A DNA stretch of 64,000 nt from assembly GCA_963978895.1 (NCBI GenBank), contig OZ022241.1, positions 20,387,073 through 20,451,072 on the forward strand, written 5' to 3'. The notes beneath the pieces were generated by a model. It was given only the letters and a program-made list of their open reading frames with translations, was not told the DNA's origin and did not search any database. Of this stretch, positions 48,411-58,576 are shown piece by piece. The DNA comes from Erpobdella octoculata. Taxonomy: Eukaryota > Annelida > Clitellata > Hirudinida > Erpobdellidae. Within the stretch, counting starts at the first letter, position 1, and every line of letters begins with the position of its first letter. Position numbers and translations under genes: made by a program.

Positions 48411-48761
48411 CTTTTCGTAGGCTCTTGAAACATTTCAATGCAGTGTTTCACTTCGCAAAAAATTACCTATCTGGCAGCAGACTAGCTGTCGAGTCGAGCC
48501 GAAGTAAGGAGTTCTGAGCCTATCATAGTCGTAGTCTAATGTTAAGTAGCTCCAAAAAGACTGAGACTTCTAGCCATCATTTTCTGGTGATGGTCGGTGG
48601 CTCAGTTGGTAAGAGCGCTTGCATTTAGGCGAGGCGGTGTTGCCGTAGACACGTGGGTTCGATTCCTAGTAGAGTCTTATAAATATTTGCGTTACTTGTG
48701 GTGACAGTTAGTCATCCTATTTGTAGGCTCTTGAAACATTTCAACGCAGTGTTTCACTTCG

Positions 48762-48765
<4 letters not shown>
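48411..48765 (+). mobile_element. tRNA-derived SINE with upstream module, complete
   Basis: Inverted SINE tail fragment (48411-48462), module (48467-48591), then tRNA-like head from GGTCGGTGGCTCAGTTGGTA at 48592 (A box), B box GGTTCGATTCC (48656-48666), and body to TTTCACTTCGCAAA at 48765, followed by TA repeat. It is the only copy in the window with module, head and body all in plus orientation. Confidence 0.83.
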
Positions 48766-48793
<28 letters not shown>

Positions 48794-48798
<5 letters not shown>

Positions 48799-49018
48799 CC
48801 CGCTCGCTTACCCGCTCCGCTCATTTTGTGACGGATTTCAAAATTTTTTTCTCTATATTTGATTCCCCTTGACTCTCAAGGTTGTGTGAAACATTTTTTC
48901 TCTATATTTGATTCCCCTTGACTCTCAAGGTTGTGTGAAAATTTCATTACGATCGAATGAATGGTATATCAATACATAAATAACATACATATATACAAAC
49001 ATTCATTTTTATATATAT
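48794..49018 (-). repeat. D-family element with internal duplication
   Basis: The block TTTTTTCTCTATATTTGATT ... CAAGGTTGTGTGAAA is present twice in tandem (about 48846-48893 and 48894-48941). The rest is typical D. Confidence 0.78.
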
Positions 49019-49020
49019 AT

Positions 49021-49217
49021 AGATAAAGAATCTCGTGTCATAGTGTTTAAAATTGAACTCCTCCGAAACGGCTGAACCGATTTTTATGAAATTTTTTGTG
49101 TACACTAGGTAGGTCAGAGGATAGGTCCTAGTCTATTAAGATTATTTTTTTAAAATTATTTTAAAAAGTTATTATGGAAAAACAAAGAACAAAGAGGTGA
49201 AATTATGTCTTATATAT
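49021..49217 (-). repeat. HINE-like repeat with CGGTTCAGCCGTTTCGGAGG motif
   Basis: Minus strand contains AAAAATCGGTTCAGCCGTTT-CGGAGGAG and an AAAGTAACTTTTTAAAATA-like block. Homologous to 54258-54432. The motif is widespread in Helentron-associated elements (from memory). Confidence 0.65.
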
Positions 49218-49219
49218 GC

Positions 49220-49310
<91 letters not shown>
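49218..49310. repeat. (TA)n microsatellite
   Basis: About 90 bp of pure TA repeat. Confidence 0.97.
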
Positions 49311-49315
<5 letters not shown>

Positions 49316-49446
49316 TATAGTTGCCCACGTCACTCACTCACTGATTCTGTCATGCTTACGTAATTAGTCGTATAGACGATATCGATGGGCACGTAAGAAT
49401 TTAATGCGCGCAGGCGTGTAATAAAAGTTATTGTGCAATTGTACCT

Positions 49447-49455
49447 ACAAACACT
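49447..49455. other. 9-bp target duplication of FB3 (left)
   Basis: ACAAACACT, repeated exactly at 50881-50889. Confidence 0.86.
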
Positions 49456-50880
49456 GGTTTACGGCAAATTCATCGTGAAACAATTCATCGTGAGACAATT
49501 CATCGTGGACAATTCATCGTGGGACATTTAATCGTGAGACAATTCATCGTGAAGACAATTCATCGTGAAAAGTTCATCGTGGACAATTCATCGTGAGACA
49601 ATTCATCGTGAAAACAATTCATCGTGAGACAATTTATCGTGGAAACCATTGATATATATCTAGTATATATACTAGTATTTATCAATGTGGAAACATTTAT
49701 CGTAGATAATTTTTCACAATGGAAAATTAATTTGCAAAATACAATTTTCCTTTAAACCGCTGAATGCATAAATATTGGTTGAATCTTTTAGTGTTCTTGG
49801 AAATAAATACAATGAAAAATTTTTTAAATGAATTAAAAGAATTTCGTGGATACTTTTGCATAATTATACAATTGTGTTACTAATATAATTATTTATTTAT
49901 TTATTAAATGTAGATTTTCTTTAGCGTTATCTTTGTAACTTTAAACTAATGAGAAAACTTGGTGTGGATAAGAATGAGTGTGGTTCTGAAATCGTGAATT
50001 TGTATAGACGTCATAAAAGTGTCCAGTATCATGGCCACAGGAACACCTGTGTATAGATTTCTTAATGTGAAACCTTCATATTTAAAAAAAATCCATAATT
50101 GTGGACATGAGTGAATGTGAGTCTAAAAACCATGATTTCTTGTAAAATTACAAAGGAGTTATAAATGCTTTAATTTGACACAAAGCCTTTGATTCGCATG
50201 ATCGATTCTTAGTTTAATTAGTTTACAAACGCTTTATACGTTTGTTTGAAAAAACAACAGCTGAGGCAAGTGAGCATTAACTTGCTCTTATCAGCTTAAT
50301 GGTTTAATTAGCCTTGTCCATAGATATTTATGACCTTGCCACAGTGCCCTCCTCCTCCAAAGAAATGCTACCGTGACGCTGTTCTTCGCATTCAATTCAT
50401 TCGGATTGTTCAAATTTATAATAATAGGGACAGATTACATTATCTTCAAAGCATAGCTCACAATTTTTAATTTTAAATATGTTTTCCGTGTTAAAATTAG
50501 TGTTTTTTCTTATTAATAAACTGTTTAAACGTTAACTACTTGTCATTTTTTACAAATAGCAATAACCTAAACCTTTTCAAACAAAGATGAGAAACTTAGT
50601 CATAATCATTTTTATTTTTTTTTAGTTTTGTAGCTTAGAAAATGGAATACAAAAATTTTTGTTCACGATGAATTCTCCTCACGATGAATTGTCTCACGAT
50701 GAATTGTTCACGATGAGATTTTAACGATGAATTCTCCTCACGATGAATTGTTTCACGATGAATTGTCTCACGATGAATTGTTTACACGATGAATTGTCTC
50801 ACGATGAAATGTTTCACGATGAATTGTCCACGATGAATTGTTTCACGATGAATCGTTTCGCGATGAATTTGGCGGATACC
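49456..50880. mobile_element. FB3: foldback-like element with TTCATCGTG arms
   Basis: 1425 bp between ACAAACACT duplications. Left arm (about 49456-49650) and right arm (about 50655-50880) are inverted tandem arrays of GGACAATTCATCGTG / GAGACAATTCATCGTG units, ten or more per arm. The outer ends read inward GGTTTACGGCAAATTCATCG and GGTATCCGCCAAATTCATCG. The roughly 1-kb interior is AT-rich with no ORF of note. Apparent proteins over the right arm (repeated Met-Asn-Cys) are artefacts. Confidence 0.87.
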
Positions 50881-50889
50881 ACAAACACT
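50881..50889. other. 9-bp target duplication of FB3 (right)
   Basis: ACAAACACT, identical to 49447-49455. Confidence 0.86.
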
Positions 50890-51349
50890 ATCAGTCTTAG
50901 AGATCAAAAGAAGTGGCGCTGCAATCAAAACATATTATATAATGAGATTTGAAAAATATCTCAGAACAAGGACCACTTCTCAACGATGACCGTCAATTCA
51001 CAAGAAATGTCGTGTATACTGAAATTCTTTAATAACTAATTATATCACTCTTTAATTTTCACATCCTTTGAATTTATATGAAATACGTTAGTAAATTGAA
51101 AATTTAAACACAATAAAAAATTTAATTAAATTTGCTTTTATATACAAAAGAAATTTTTATGGTTATCAAATGTCATTTTATTTTTGTTGACTATTTTTTA
51201 TAAAATGTATCCAAAGTACATCTTAATTTTAAAACATCCGTCCTTGGGAAAGGCAAAACCACTAGTATATATATATATACGTATATATATTTACATATAT
51301 ATATATACATATATTATACATATATCCATTTATATAATATATAGCTGGC

Positions 51350-51590
51350 AACCCGGGTTTGAGACTTTCCAAAAACCGGGTTGAGTTCGGGTTTTCAATT
51401 TTTCAAATATCGGGTTCGTTTTCGGAAACGGAAAATTGACCGAGAGCGAAAGAACGAATGGGAAAGTGAACGGGAGCGAGAAAGCGATCGGGAGCGGGAA
51501 GGCGACTGGGAGCGGGAAAACTACCGAGAGCGGGAAAGCGACCGGGATCGGGAGAGCAAGCGGAAAAAGAAACGGGAGAATTTACACAGT
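51350..51590. repeat. Diverged 18-bp minisatellite related to A/B arms
   Basis: Repeats of GAGCGGGAAAGCGACCGG type, preceded by GGCAACCCGGGTTTGAGACT, probably a decayed terminus. No CTAG end and no partner arm. Confidence 0.7.
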
Positions 51591-51692
51591 TCTATCAAAT
51601 CTTTTGATAATTAAAATTACTTTTGTTAAATTGTCTCAAACCACAATTTTATTTCAACTATTATAAGACCTGAACTTACTACATAGGATAAA

Positions 51693-51842
<150 letters not shown>

Positions 51843-51936
51843 ATTTGTATCTATGTACTTTGACTGAACCCATTTTTAATAGTGAATTCAAAATTCTGTA
51901 AGATAGTTGACTACGTCATCGTTATTGATAGCTGTG

Positions 51937-53590
51937 TCAACTGATTGATGGAAACAAACTGTCCCAGAAGAAAATTTGGAATGATCGCCTTAACATCATC
52001 GACATCTTTGTTTTTTGCTGCCAGTATTGTTCATGTGTTGAGCCAATAATGGTTTTTGCCCTACATCCTGAAAAACACTGAATAAACTCCTCTTTATAGT
52101 CCGCTATGTTATAGAAATTGGTGGGTAATGCAATTAATCCAGTCGAGGTGTCAACTTTGACTTTCCCATTACCAATATCTAACAATTGCTTCGAAAACAT
52201 ATCTGCACTTTGATTATGTTGCAAAAACACTCGCATGTCTTAACATGCCACCATAAATTTGATGACTTTAAACGCGTGTTTATTTCGTCTGCTGCAGTTG
52301 ATCGGGGAATGACTGGAAGAGTATGACGGAAAGAGATCTGGGCGGCCATATTGACTAACACATGACATTGCATCTTGTGCGTACTCGTGCATGTGGCGCA
52401 GACTTCCAAAGTAAGTGGCTGGCAAAATGGTCATCCTTCCCACGTTGTTTGCATTTGCCATTGGCATTAATAGCATGGTGAAGATGAATGTATTCTTCAG
52501 ATCGGAGGTGCTGTTGGTTAAAACGGATGTATGTTAACCGTTCAGTCTCAATTTTGACATACACGTCAACCACAAACTGATGGAAAAGCCGATGACATAT
52601 CAAAATGTGATTTATTTCACCTTCACGAATCATGATTCTGTATGAATAAAAATTCATAACACTGACCTTTTTGTTGGTTTCAGCACCTGTTATTACAAAA
52701 GATATTTGGTTATATCTAACAAAATCTTATATTTACAAAATTAAATATTTAATCAGTTGTACTTACCTGTTACTTGATTAACAATTTTAATATTGAAATG
52801 GTATACGTCTTCACCTTGCCAGAACATTAATGGGTATTGTAGCGCATCGTAACTCCTGTGCGTTTTGTAAACACATTTCAATTCCTTATTCCGACGATGA
52901 AGCATGATACCTCTAGAATGCATATTTTCTCCGAAAATAACAATAGCCACTTCGTCAATTGTCGGCGCATTAAACCTTCTCGAGTACTCACCCCAGGTGT
53001 TTTGTCAGTTCTGATGACGATATGATGGCTATCAGATGGCATCCAATCTAATGCAATTTTGATTATATCATTGTTCTGATGAAGAAACGTTTGCAATTCT
53101 CGCACAATATTTGCTTCATAGATGGATTGCGAGCACAACACTGTTCAACTTCCGCATCTAAATTTCCCATGATATAAATTTGTAAAAATTGATGATCTGC
53201 ATCTGGTAGTGGTAACAGCGCACCTAATAATGTTATATATTTGTCCCTGGATCTGAAATGGTTATAGAAATTTTTTATTTATTTTACTGTTATTTATAAT
53301 AATTTGAATCTTACCTTGAAAGTGGGCATGAAATTTTCATAATTTGGAAACAATTGTTGTATTTTTGTATGTTGGCCAAGAAATGTGTAGAATCACTACC
53401 AGCACCCAAAACGTATGAGCGTAATGGATCTGGTGGTGGGACCAATTGTTGCAATTTTACTTTTCCAGCCGCACAACAAAATCCAGTCGATTGGCCACTG
53501 TATTTCAAGCCTATTCTATTCTCGTCTATTTTCATTCACGCTCGAATTGTTAACATTTTCTGTCGCACGCTGGTTATCCGTGCGGGCATA
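51937..53590 (-). pseudogene. Helitron replication-initiator/helicase relic
   Basis: Minus-strand remains of a Helitron Rep-Hel protein in several frames. In order: FCCAAGKVKLQQLVPPPDPL and FLANIQKYNNCFQIMK (N-terminal Helitron-like domain), a Gln/Asp-rich part with VIRTDKTPGVSTR, then VAIVIFGENMHSRGIMLHRR, THRSYDALQYPLMFWQGED, NFYSYRIMIREGEINHI, HRLFHQFVVDVYVKIE, IRFNQQHLRSEEYIHL and QYGRPDLFPS. After that the sequence jumps to helicase motif NMRVFLQHNQSADMFSKQLL. The HUH nuclease core and Walker A region are deleted between them. Multiple frameshifts; dead. Confidence 0.82.
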
Positions 53591-53599
53591 GCACGTGTG

Positions 53600-53779
53600 A
53601 AGTAGCTTATCGGAAAGTAGATAGACTTTTACGATCTATGTCAGCTCTCGGCATTGCAAATAACAAAAGCAGAACTATATGTATTTAAAAAAAACTTTTT
53701 GGCAATCGAAATATCAAATATAAACCACCGAAAGTACAGCTACGGTTCCAGAGAGAAATGAGCTCGATAAAAAAACAAA
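53600..53779. other. Short unassigned spacer
   Basis: No ORF or repeat recognised. Confidence 0.5.
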
Positions 53780-54101
53780 AGTAAAAAGTGCCACTAAACA
53801 ACACATAAATTTATTTGATATTTATATTTGAAAATTATAAAAAGAACTGTTGAAAATTTTATTCTAATTTAATTATAAATAAACTAATTTTTATTTTTAT
53901 GAAAATAAATGTACTTTCCTTTACAACCGCTGACCGAAACGTTAAAACTATAAAACACCAACGGATTAACAAATTTTTTCCAAAATTAATATATGCAGCC
54001 TGCTAAATATTTTATTTAAGTGTACCAAATTTCAATGAAATCTGTTCGGCAGTTTTTGAGTTTTAGCCAGACATCGCACAGCTATATATTTTTATATATA
54101 A

Positions 54102-54105
<4 letters not shown>
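53780..54105 (+). repeat. C-family dispersed repeat (HINE-like)
   Basis: Homologous to 1645-2033 block by block (GCCACTAAACAACACATAAA; ACAACCGCTGACCGAAACG; AAATTTCAATGAAATCTGTT). Ends in TTTATATATAAAGATA then TA repeat. Confidence 0.68.
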
Positions 54106-54143
<38 letters not shown>

Positions 54144-54149
<6 letters not shown>

Positions 54150-54426
54150 CCTACTTGCTCTCCCGCTCCGCTCATTTTGTGACCGATTTTAATTTTGTTT
54201 ACAAAAACTTCAACCTCATTGACTTTCAAGGTTGTGTGAACATTTCAAAGGTTGTCTGTCTGTTTGTCCTTTGTTTTTCCAAAGTAACTTTTCAAAATAT
54301 TAAAAAAAAATATTTTAAATAAATTACACCCTATTCTCAGTCCTCGCAAATGTACACAAAAAATTTCATAAAAATCGGTTCAGCCGTTTCGGAGGAGTTT
54401 GAAGACAAACACTAAGACACGAGATT

Positions 54427-54432
<6 letters not shown>
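54144..54432 (+). repeat. Diverged D-like and CGTTTCGGAGG repeats
   Basis: 54144-54250 resembles D in minus orientation (CTCCCGCTCCGCTCATTTTG, CAAGGTTGTGTGAAC). 54258-54432 carries AAAAATCGGTTCAGCCGTTT-CGGAGGAG and matches 49021-49217 inverted. Confidence 0.6.
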
Positions 54433-54457
<25 letters not shown>

Positions 54458-54463
54458 GGGGAT

Positions 54464-54550
54464 GGTCGGTGGCTCAGTTGGTAAGAGCGCTTGCATTTAG
54501 GCAAGGCGGTGTTGCCGTAGACACGTGGGTTCGATTCCTAGTAGAGTCGT
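54464..54550 (+). mobile_element. tRNA-derived SINE head only
   Basis: GGTCGGTGGCTCAGTTGGTA to CGATTCCTAGTAGAGTCG, with A and B boxes intact but module and body missing, set between TA tracts. This head-only form also occurs at 4424-4512. Confidence 0.75.
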
Positions 54551-54566
54551 ATATATATATATATAT

Positions 54567-54718
54567 AAACGTAAATACGACTGCAAACAAGGAACTCGTT
54601 AATAGTCTATCTTCCCAACAACGGGTTTCCCTTCTACGTTTTCAGTCTTTGGCGAAGAAATTAACAAATACAAAGTGGGCAATTATCTTCAATGGAATTT
54701 GCATACAAGAGTATATAT
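54567..54718 (+). pseudogene. Possible Penelope-like element N-terminal fragment
   Basis: Plus-strand frame: NKELVNSLSSQQRVSLLRFQ, then LAKKLTNTKWAIIFNGICIQ and E, then microsatellite. The pattern (short charged helix, then WAxxFNxxCIxExIxP) resembles the region before the RT domain in Penelope-like elements. Only about 45 residues, so this is a weak call. Confidence 0.3.
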
Positions 54719-54780
54719 ATATATGAAAATCAAAAAGCTTGATTTGTAGACATCGCAACAATACATTTAATCTAAAAGTT

Positions 54781-54949
54781 AACTCCGCCTTGCTAATTGC
54801 GAGCCACTCCCAAGCCTGGAGAAAGGAGGAAAAAGTAAAAAGGATCAAATTCTGATCCACGACAGGAAGTACTTAAGTGCTTCCTACATACAGCCATTAG
54901 AGTCTTAAAACACCTGGTGTAAAGGACTATAAACTATTATAAAAAAAAA
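54781..54949 (+). mobile_element. Poly(A)-tailed SINE-like retroposon (family G), copy 2
   Basis: Same sequence class as 45025-45197 (AACTCCGCCTTGC, CCACTCCCAAGCCTGGAGAA, poly(A) at the end). Flanked by ATCTAAAAGTT (54770-54780) and ATCTAAAAGCT (54950-54960), an 11-bp duplication with one change. Confidence 0.85.
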
Positions 54950-55014
54950 ATCTAAAAGCTCAAATACTTTCAAAATTTCACCCATTAAAAAGGAAAAGGT
55001 AGAAAATAATATTA

Positions 55015-55404
55015 ACATCATAAAAATACTTTTTTCTAAAAAACAACGTTTTTCTCGTGCCCTAAAAAGTATTAAATAATTTACCTATAAGCCTAGCTGA
55101 ATTTCTGAATAACTTGGTCACATTATGGTAACATACTTTAAAACAGTTTCTAATTCATTAACAATGAAAAAAGTTGGGCGCTTGTACAACATCAACATTT
55201 CTGTGAAACAAACATTTATAAAAAATAAATCGCCCAACGTTTTCCATTGTATATGAATTAGAAACTGTTTTCGAGTATGTTACCACAATCTGACCAAGTT
55301 ATTTAGAAATTCAGCTAGGCAAAATATATAGGTATATTATTTTATACTTTTTAGGGCGCGAAAAAAACGTTGTTTTTTTAGAAAAAATGTATTTTCTATG
55401 ATGT
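55015..55404. mobile_element. Palindromic MITE, about 390 bp
   Basis: Starts ACATCATAAAAATAC and ends in its inverted copy (TTTCTATGATGT). The two arms match for about 175 bp each: CAACGTTTTTCTCGTGCCCT, AGCCTAGCTGAATTTCTGAA, TAACTTGGTCACATTATGGT, CAGTTTCTAATTCAT, and their complements. The loop is about 50 bp. Flanks contain TA on both sides, so a TA duplication (Tc1/mariner-type) is possible. Lies about 300 bp downstream of the host-gene stop. Confidence 0.75.
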
Positions 55405-55530
55405 AACTATTTATTTTTAGAACTGACATTGTACAATTGCGTAATAACTTCTATTACATGCCTGCGTGCACCCATTTTATCAATTGCTGACTGCTGACCA
55501 CTGCGGCCACCGCATTATGCGAAATTGCTA

Positions 55531-55605
55531 ACATACATACATACATACATACATACATACATACATACATACAAACATACAGACATACGTACATACAAAC
55601 ATAGG
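55531..55605. repeat. (CATA)n microsatellite
   Basis: About 12-15 units, with CAAA and CAGA interruptions at the right. Confidence 0.95.
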
Positions 55606-55701
55606 AAATTATGAATGTACATATATAATAGATAAAACGATAAAGAAAAAATTGGTGTGTGAGTCATGGGAATGCATCTATTTGTAATATCTAGCCCATT
55701 T

Positions 55702-57041
55702 TTATTGTGTCCTGAAATTTAAAATCAAACTCACATCGACATTCATGACATCTTCTGGGAGAACTTCCGGTTCATTGTTAGCCACTGCTATGTCATCACC
55801 TTCACTCATGCTGAATCTACCGCTTTGACTGGTGTTGCCACTCGGGGTGCTTCTTTGATTACTGACTTCACCAAAGAAAATACTTGTAAAATCATCATAA
55901 TTTTCTTCAAACATGCCACTGTCCAACTTATTTTTTTTTTTAGCCTGGTTGTATACGCTCGAGACAAAACCTTTGCTACCACCCATGTGCTGAATGTTGT
56001 TTATGTTGTCTTTGTCGTTGCATCTGATATTGTTATTATCACAAATATTTTCTGTTCTTCGTAGTTCTTCTGCAGGATGGTGTACATCGGCTGTTATCAC
56101 TCTCGTCTCATGGACTTCATTCTCAATGCTAGAATCGGTTTTGTTGCGCTGAAGAAAGGCATTCCAACCTATCGATTCGTTGTCACACAAAATGCTACTA
56201 TGTGTTTGTTTGTATGTGCCTGGCCAATGTTTGGTGGGTTGTTGGAAAATATTTCTAGAATTCAAATTGCACGTTCTGTCGTAAGGTTCAGAAGAAGCCA
56301 TTTCTTTATCATCAAACACATCTTCTTGACTAGAATTTGTATGAAAATCCGGAAAAACAAATTTTTCTACATCAGGTATATTACAAAATATTGGACTGAC
56401 AATTCCTGATGGTCCTTCATGTCGAGGACTACTCTTGGCACTTTTTAATTTTTTAAGAAAATTTAGTTGATGAATTTTTATTGTTGTACTATTGCTGCTA
56501 AAATCACTACTGTTATTTCTGTCGGTTTTTTTCTGTTTCCTATGGAACTTTAATGTCTTAGTTAACATAATATTGAACCAGTTACTAAGTTTTATATTGT
56601 TTGTATCGTTTTTATTTTGATTACTGCCTGCCATACCGTTCGATGAAGGAATTGTATCGAGGTAGTTGCCAATAATGTCTGAAAAATTATCGTCTTCAGT
56701 GCTTTTAAAAAAACAATGGTTTTTTAACTGTTTTACTGGGCGAGTTCTATGTAAAAGACTTGTTTTCGGAATTCCTCTCTCAGAGCCCTCGGATTCAATC
56801 GATCTGATGGTGTCGTTACCTCTCCAAACCATGGTACTTCCATAAACTGAACCAGCTCGTATGCGACTTTCTGGTGAAGTATAGCTCCTAGTTTTTGTTT
56901 GAATATTGTTGCCGAATGTCTGTAGCGACTGATTTTTGGAAGATTTTATTTTTTTCACAAAAATTATTGCCACCACAAGAATGACAACCGCAACCAAAAA
57001 CACAATCACTGATCCCACAAGAGGCCAGGTGTAAGCTGGCG
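55702..57041 (-). CDS. Last exon: transmembrane segment and cytoplasmic tail
   Basis: Acceptor TTACAG just upstream of 57041; stop at 55702-55704. It encodes the end of the stalk, a hydrophobic helix (LVGSVIVFLVAVVILVVAII), a basic stop-transfer FVKKIKSSKN, then a polar Ser/Asn/Thr-rich tail with no enzymatic domain I recognise. The tail includes Arg/Ser segments (SPESRIRAGS), Asp/Glu-rich stretches and the C-terminal VSLILNFRTQ. It is by far the longest non-repetitive frame without transposon motifs here. By topology the tail would be cytoplasmic and could recruit partners, but no known motif proves this. Confidence 0.75.
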
Positions 57042-58538
57042 CTGTAACCAAATTTTGTTACTCAAATGTTTATATTTTAATTAAAATGTTTTTAGATAAA
57101 GCAATTTAGTTACGAATAATATTTCAGCTTATAATTTATAATTATAAAAAAAAAGCTAAAATTACTTGTTGGTTCTGGAGTAATGGAGCCTTTAAAATGA
57201 ATAAAAAATTTATTTAGTGATTACAATATAAACTTTTATTATAGTTGCAGGGAAAGCGGGGTAATTTGACTTTTAACTTATTTGCATATATTTAAACTAT
57301 TTAAAAAACTGAGATCACAGTTTTTTATATCTCTAATGCAAACTATAAAAAAAATGTTTGTTACTGTAATCAATCGCGCCTTTCACCAAAATATCAAAAA
57401 AAAAAACTAATTACCGGAAACTAATAGTTTTTTTTCACTTCTGGTTTTCAATTAAAATGCTTGTTGTATAAAGTTTCAAATTAAGTAAATAATTTTTTCG
57501 TATATAATCAATAATCTTTTAAGTATTTGTTAAGTTTTTGAAAGTTTTTAAAGAAATTAATATTTAGTTCATTTTTAAGTGACTGTCTGGGATAGGGGCA
57601 AGATGAAATGCGACATATTTTATATTTTTAAAAGGTTTAAATTTAAAAATATAAGCCTGAAGATTCAGACAAATCATTTTTGTTAACTAAAACTAAATAA
57701 ACTAAAAAGAAAACGATTTCAACAACTAAACCATCATAAAATGTTAAAATTAAGACCAGTGTAAAATTGGAAGAAAAAGTTCATTGAAGCTCTCTTGAAC
57801 TGTAAATTATTAAAAATTTTTGCATTCAATAATGCTTTTTGAATCCTGCCTCGCTGATAATGTTGATGATGAAGATGATGAGGATCATGGTGATGATGGT
57901 AGCTTAGTGATCAGCTCAGTATAGCCTGTTCAACATTTTACCAAAATAACTGTTGATAAAAGTAGGTACTGTTAGTTTTGTAATTGTAATTTTGAATGTA
58001 CACACTGAAATATAATTGTTTGCAGTTTGGTAATTTGATTCTCATTAAACCAAAACTAAGGAACCTTTTACCAGATGACGTCAGATGTATATCTTCAGTT
58101 CGCATCTTTAAAATTTGTGTCAAGAAATTTATTTGTAAACATAACTTACGTCAGATGTATATCTTCAGTTCGCATCTTTAAAATTTGTGTCAAGAAATTT
58201 ATTTGTAAACATAACTTACTGTAAACGTAGACGAATATGCTTTCTAGCGATTCGTAACGTTAAAGTCGAAGTTATTTATAACACAATATTTCTCGAATTT
58301 ATTTTAACTTAATTATTCTTCCTTGAATATAATCTTTTACTGGACTCAAAAAACTGAATTATCTCACTTTGTAGAATTTCGCACGGTTCTAACAAATCTT
58401 TTGTTAATTCCAATTTCTCTCTGCAGCACGTCTTTTCAAACTTTTATTATCTTTCGAACACTCAACTTTAACACACTTTCTAAATTCTCAAAATTCATAC
58501 ACAAAATAATATTTCTAATCTTAATATTAAAAATCCGG

Positions 58539-58576
<38 letters not shown>

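Larger units (their letters stand above)
49312..51265 (+). mobile_element. Second Helitron copy, non-autonomous, split by FB3
   Basis: Plus-strand relative of the 36-46-kb Helitron. Its first part (GCCCACGTCACTCACTCACT...) matches the 45.7-kb segment, and 50950-51210 matches the end of the helicase and 3' UTR at 44180-44400. It ends CCTT-GGGA-AAGG, then CAAAACCACTAG and T (CTAG 51262-51265). The hairpin stem is only 4 bp, weaker than in the first copy. FB3 (49456-50880) is inserted with a 9-bp duplication. No Rep-helicase frame remains. Confidence 0.62.

Noticed and set aside
55825..56409. Plus-strand hydrophobic ORFs opposite the last exon
   Set aside because: They are antisense shadows of the 449-codon minus-strand frame.
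57938..58181. Extra exon of the host gene (NLILIKPKLRNLLPDDVRC frame)
   Set aside because: It partly lies in the 70-bp tandem duplication, has no convincing splice sites, and the frame is as LINE-like as gene-like.
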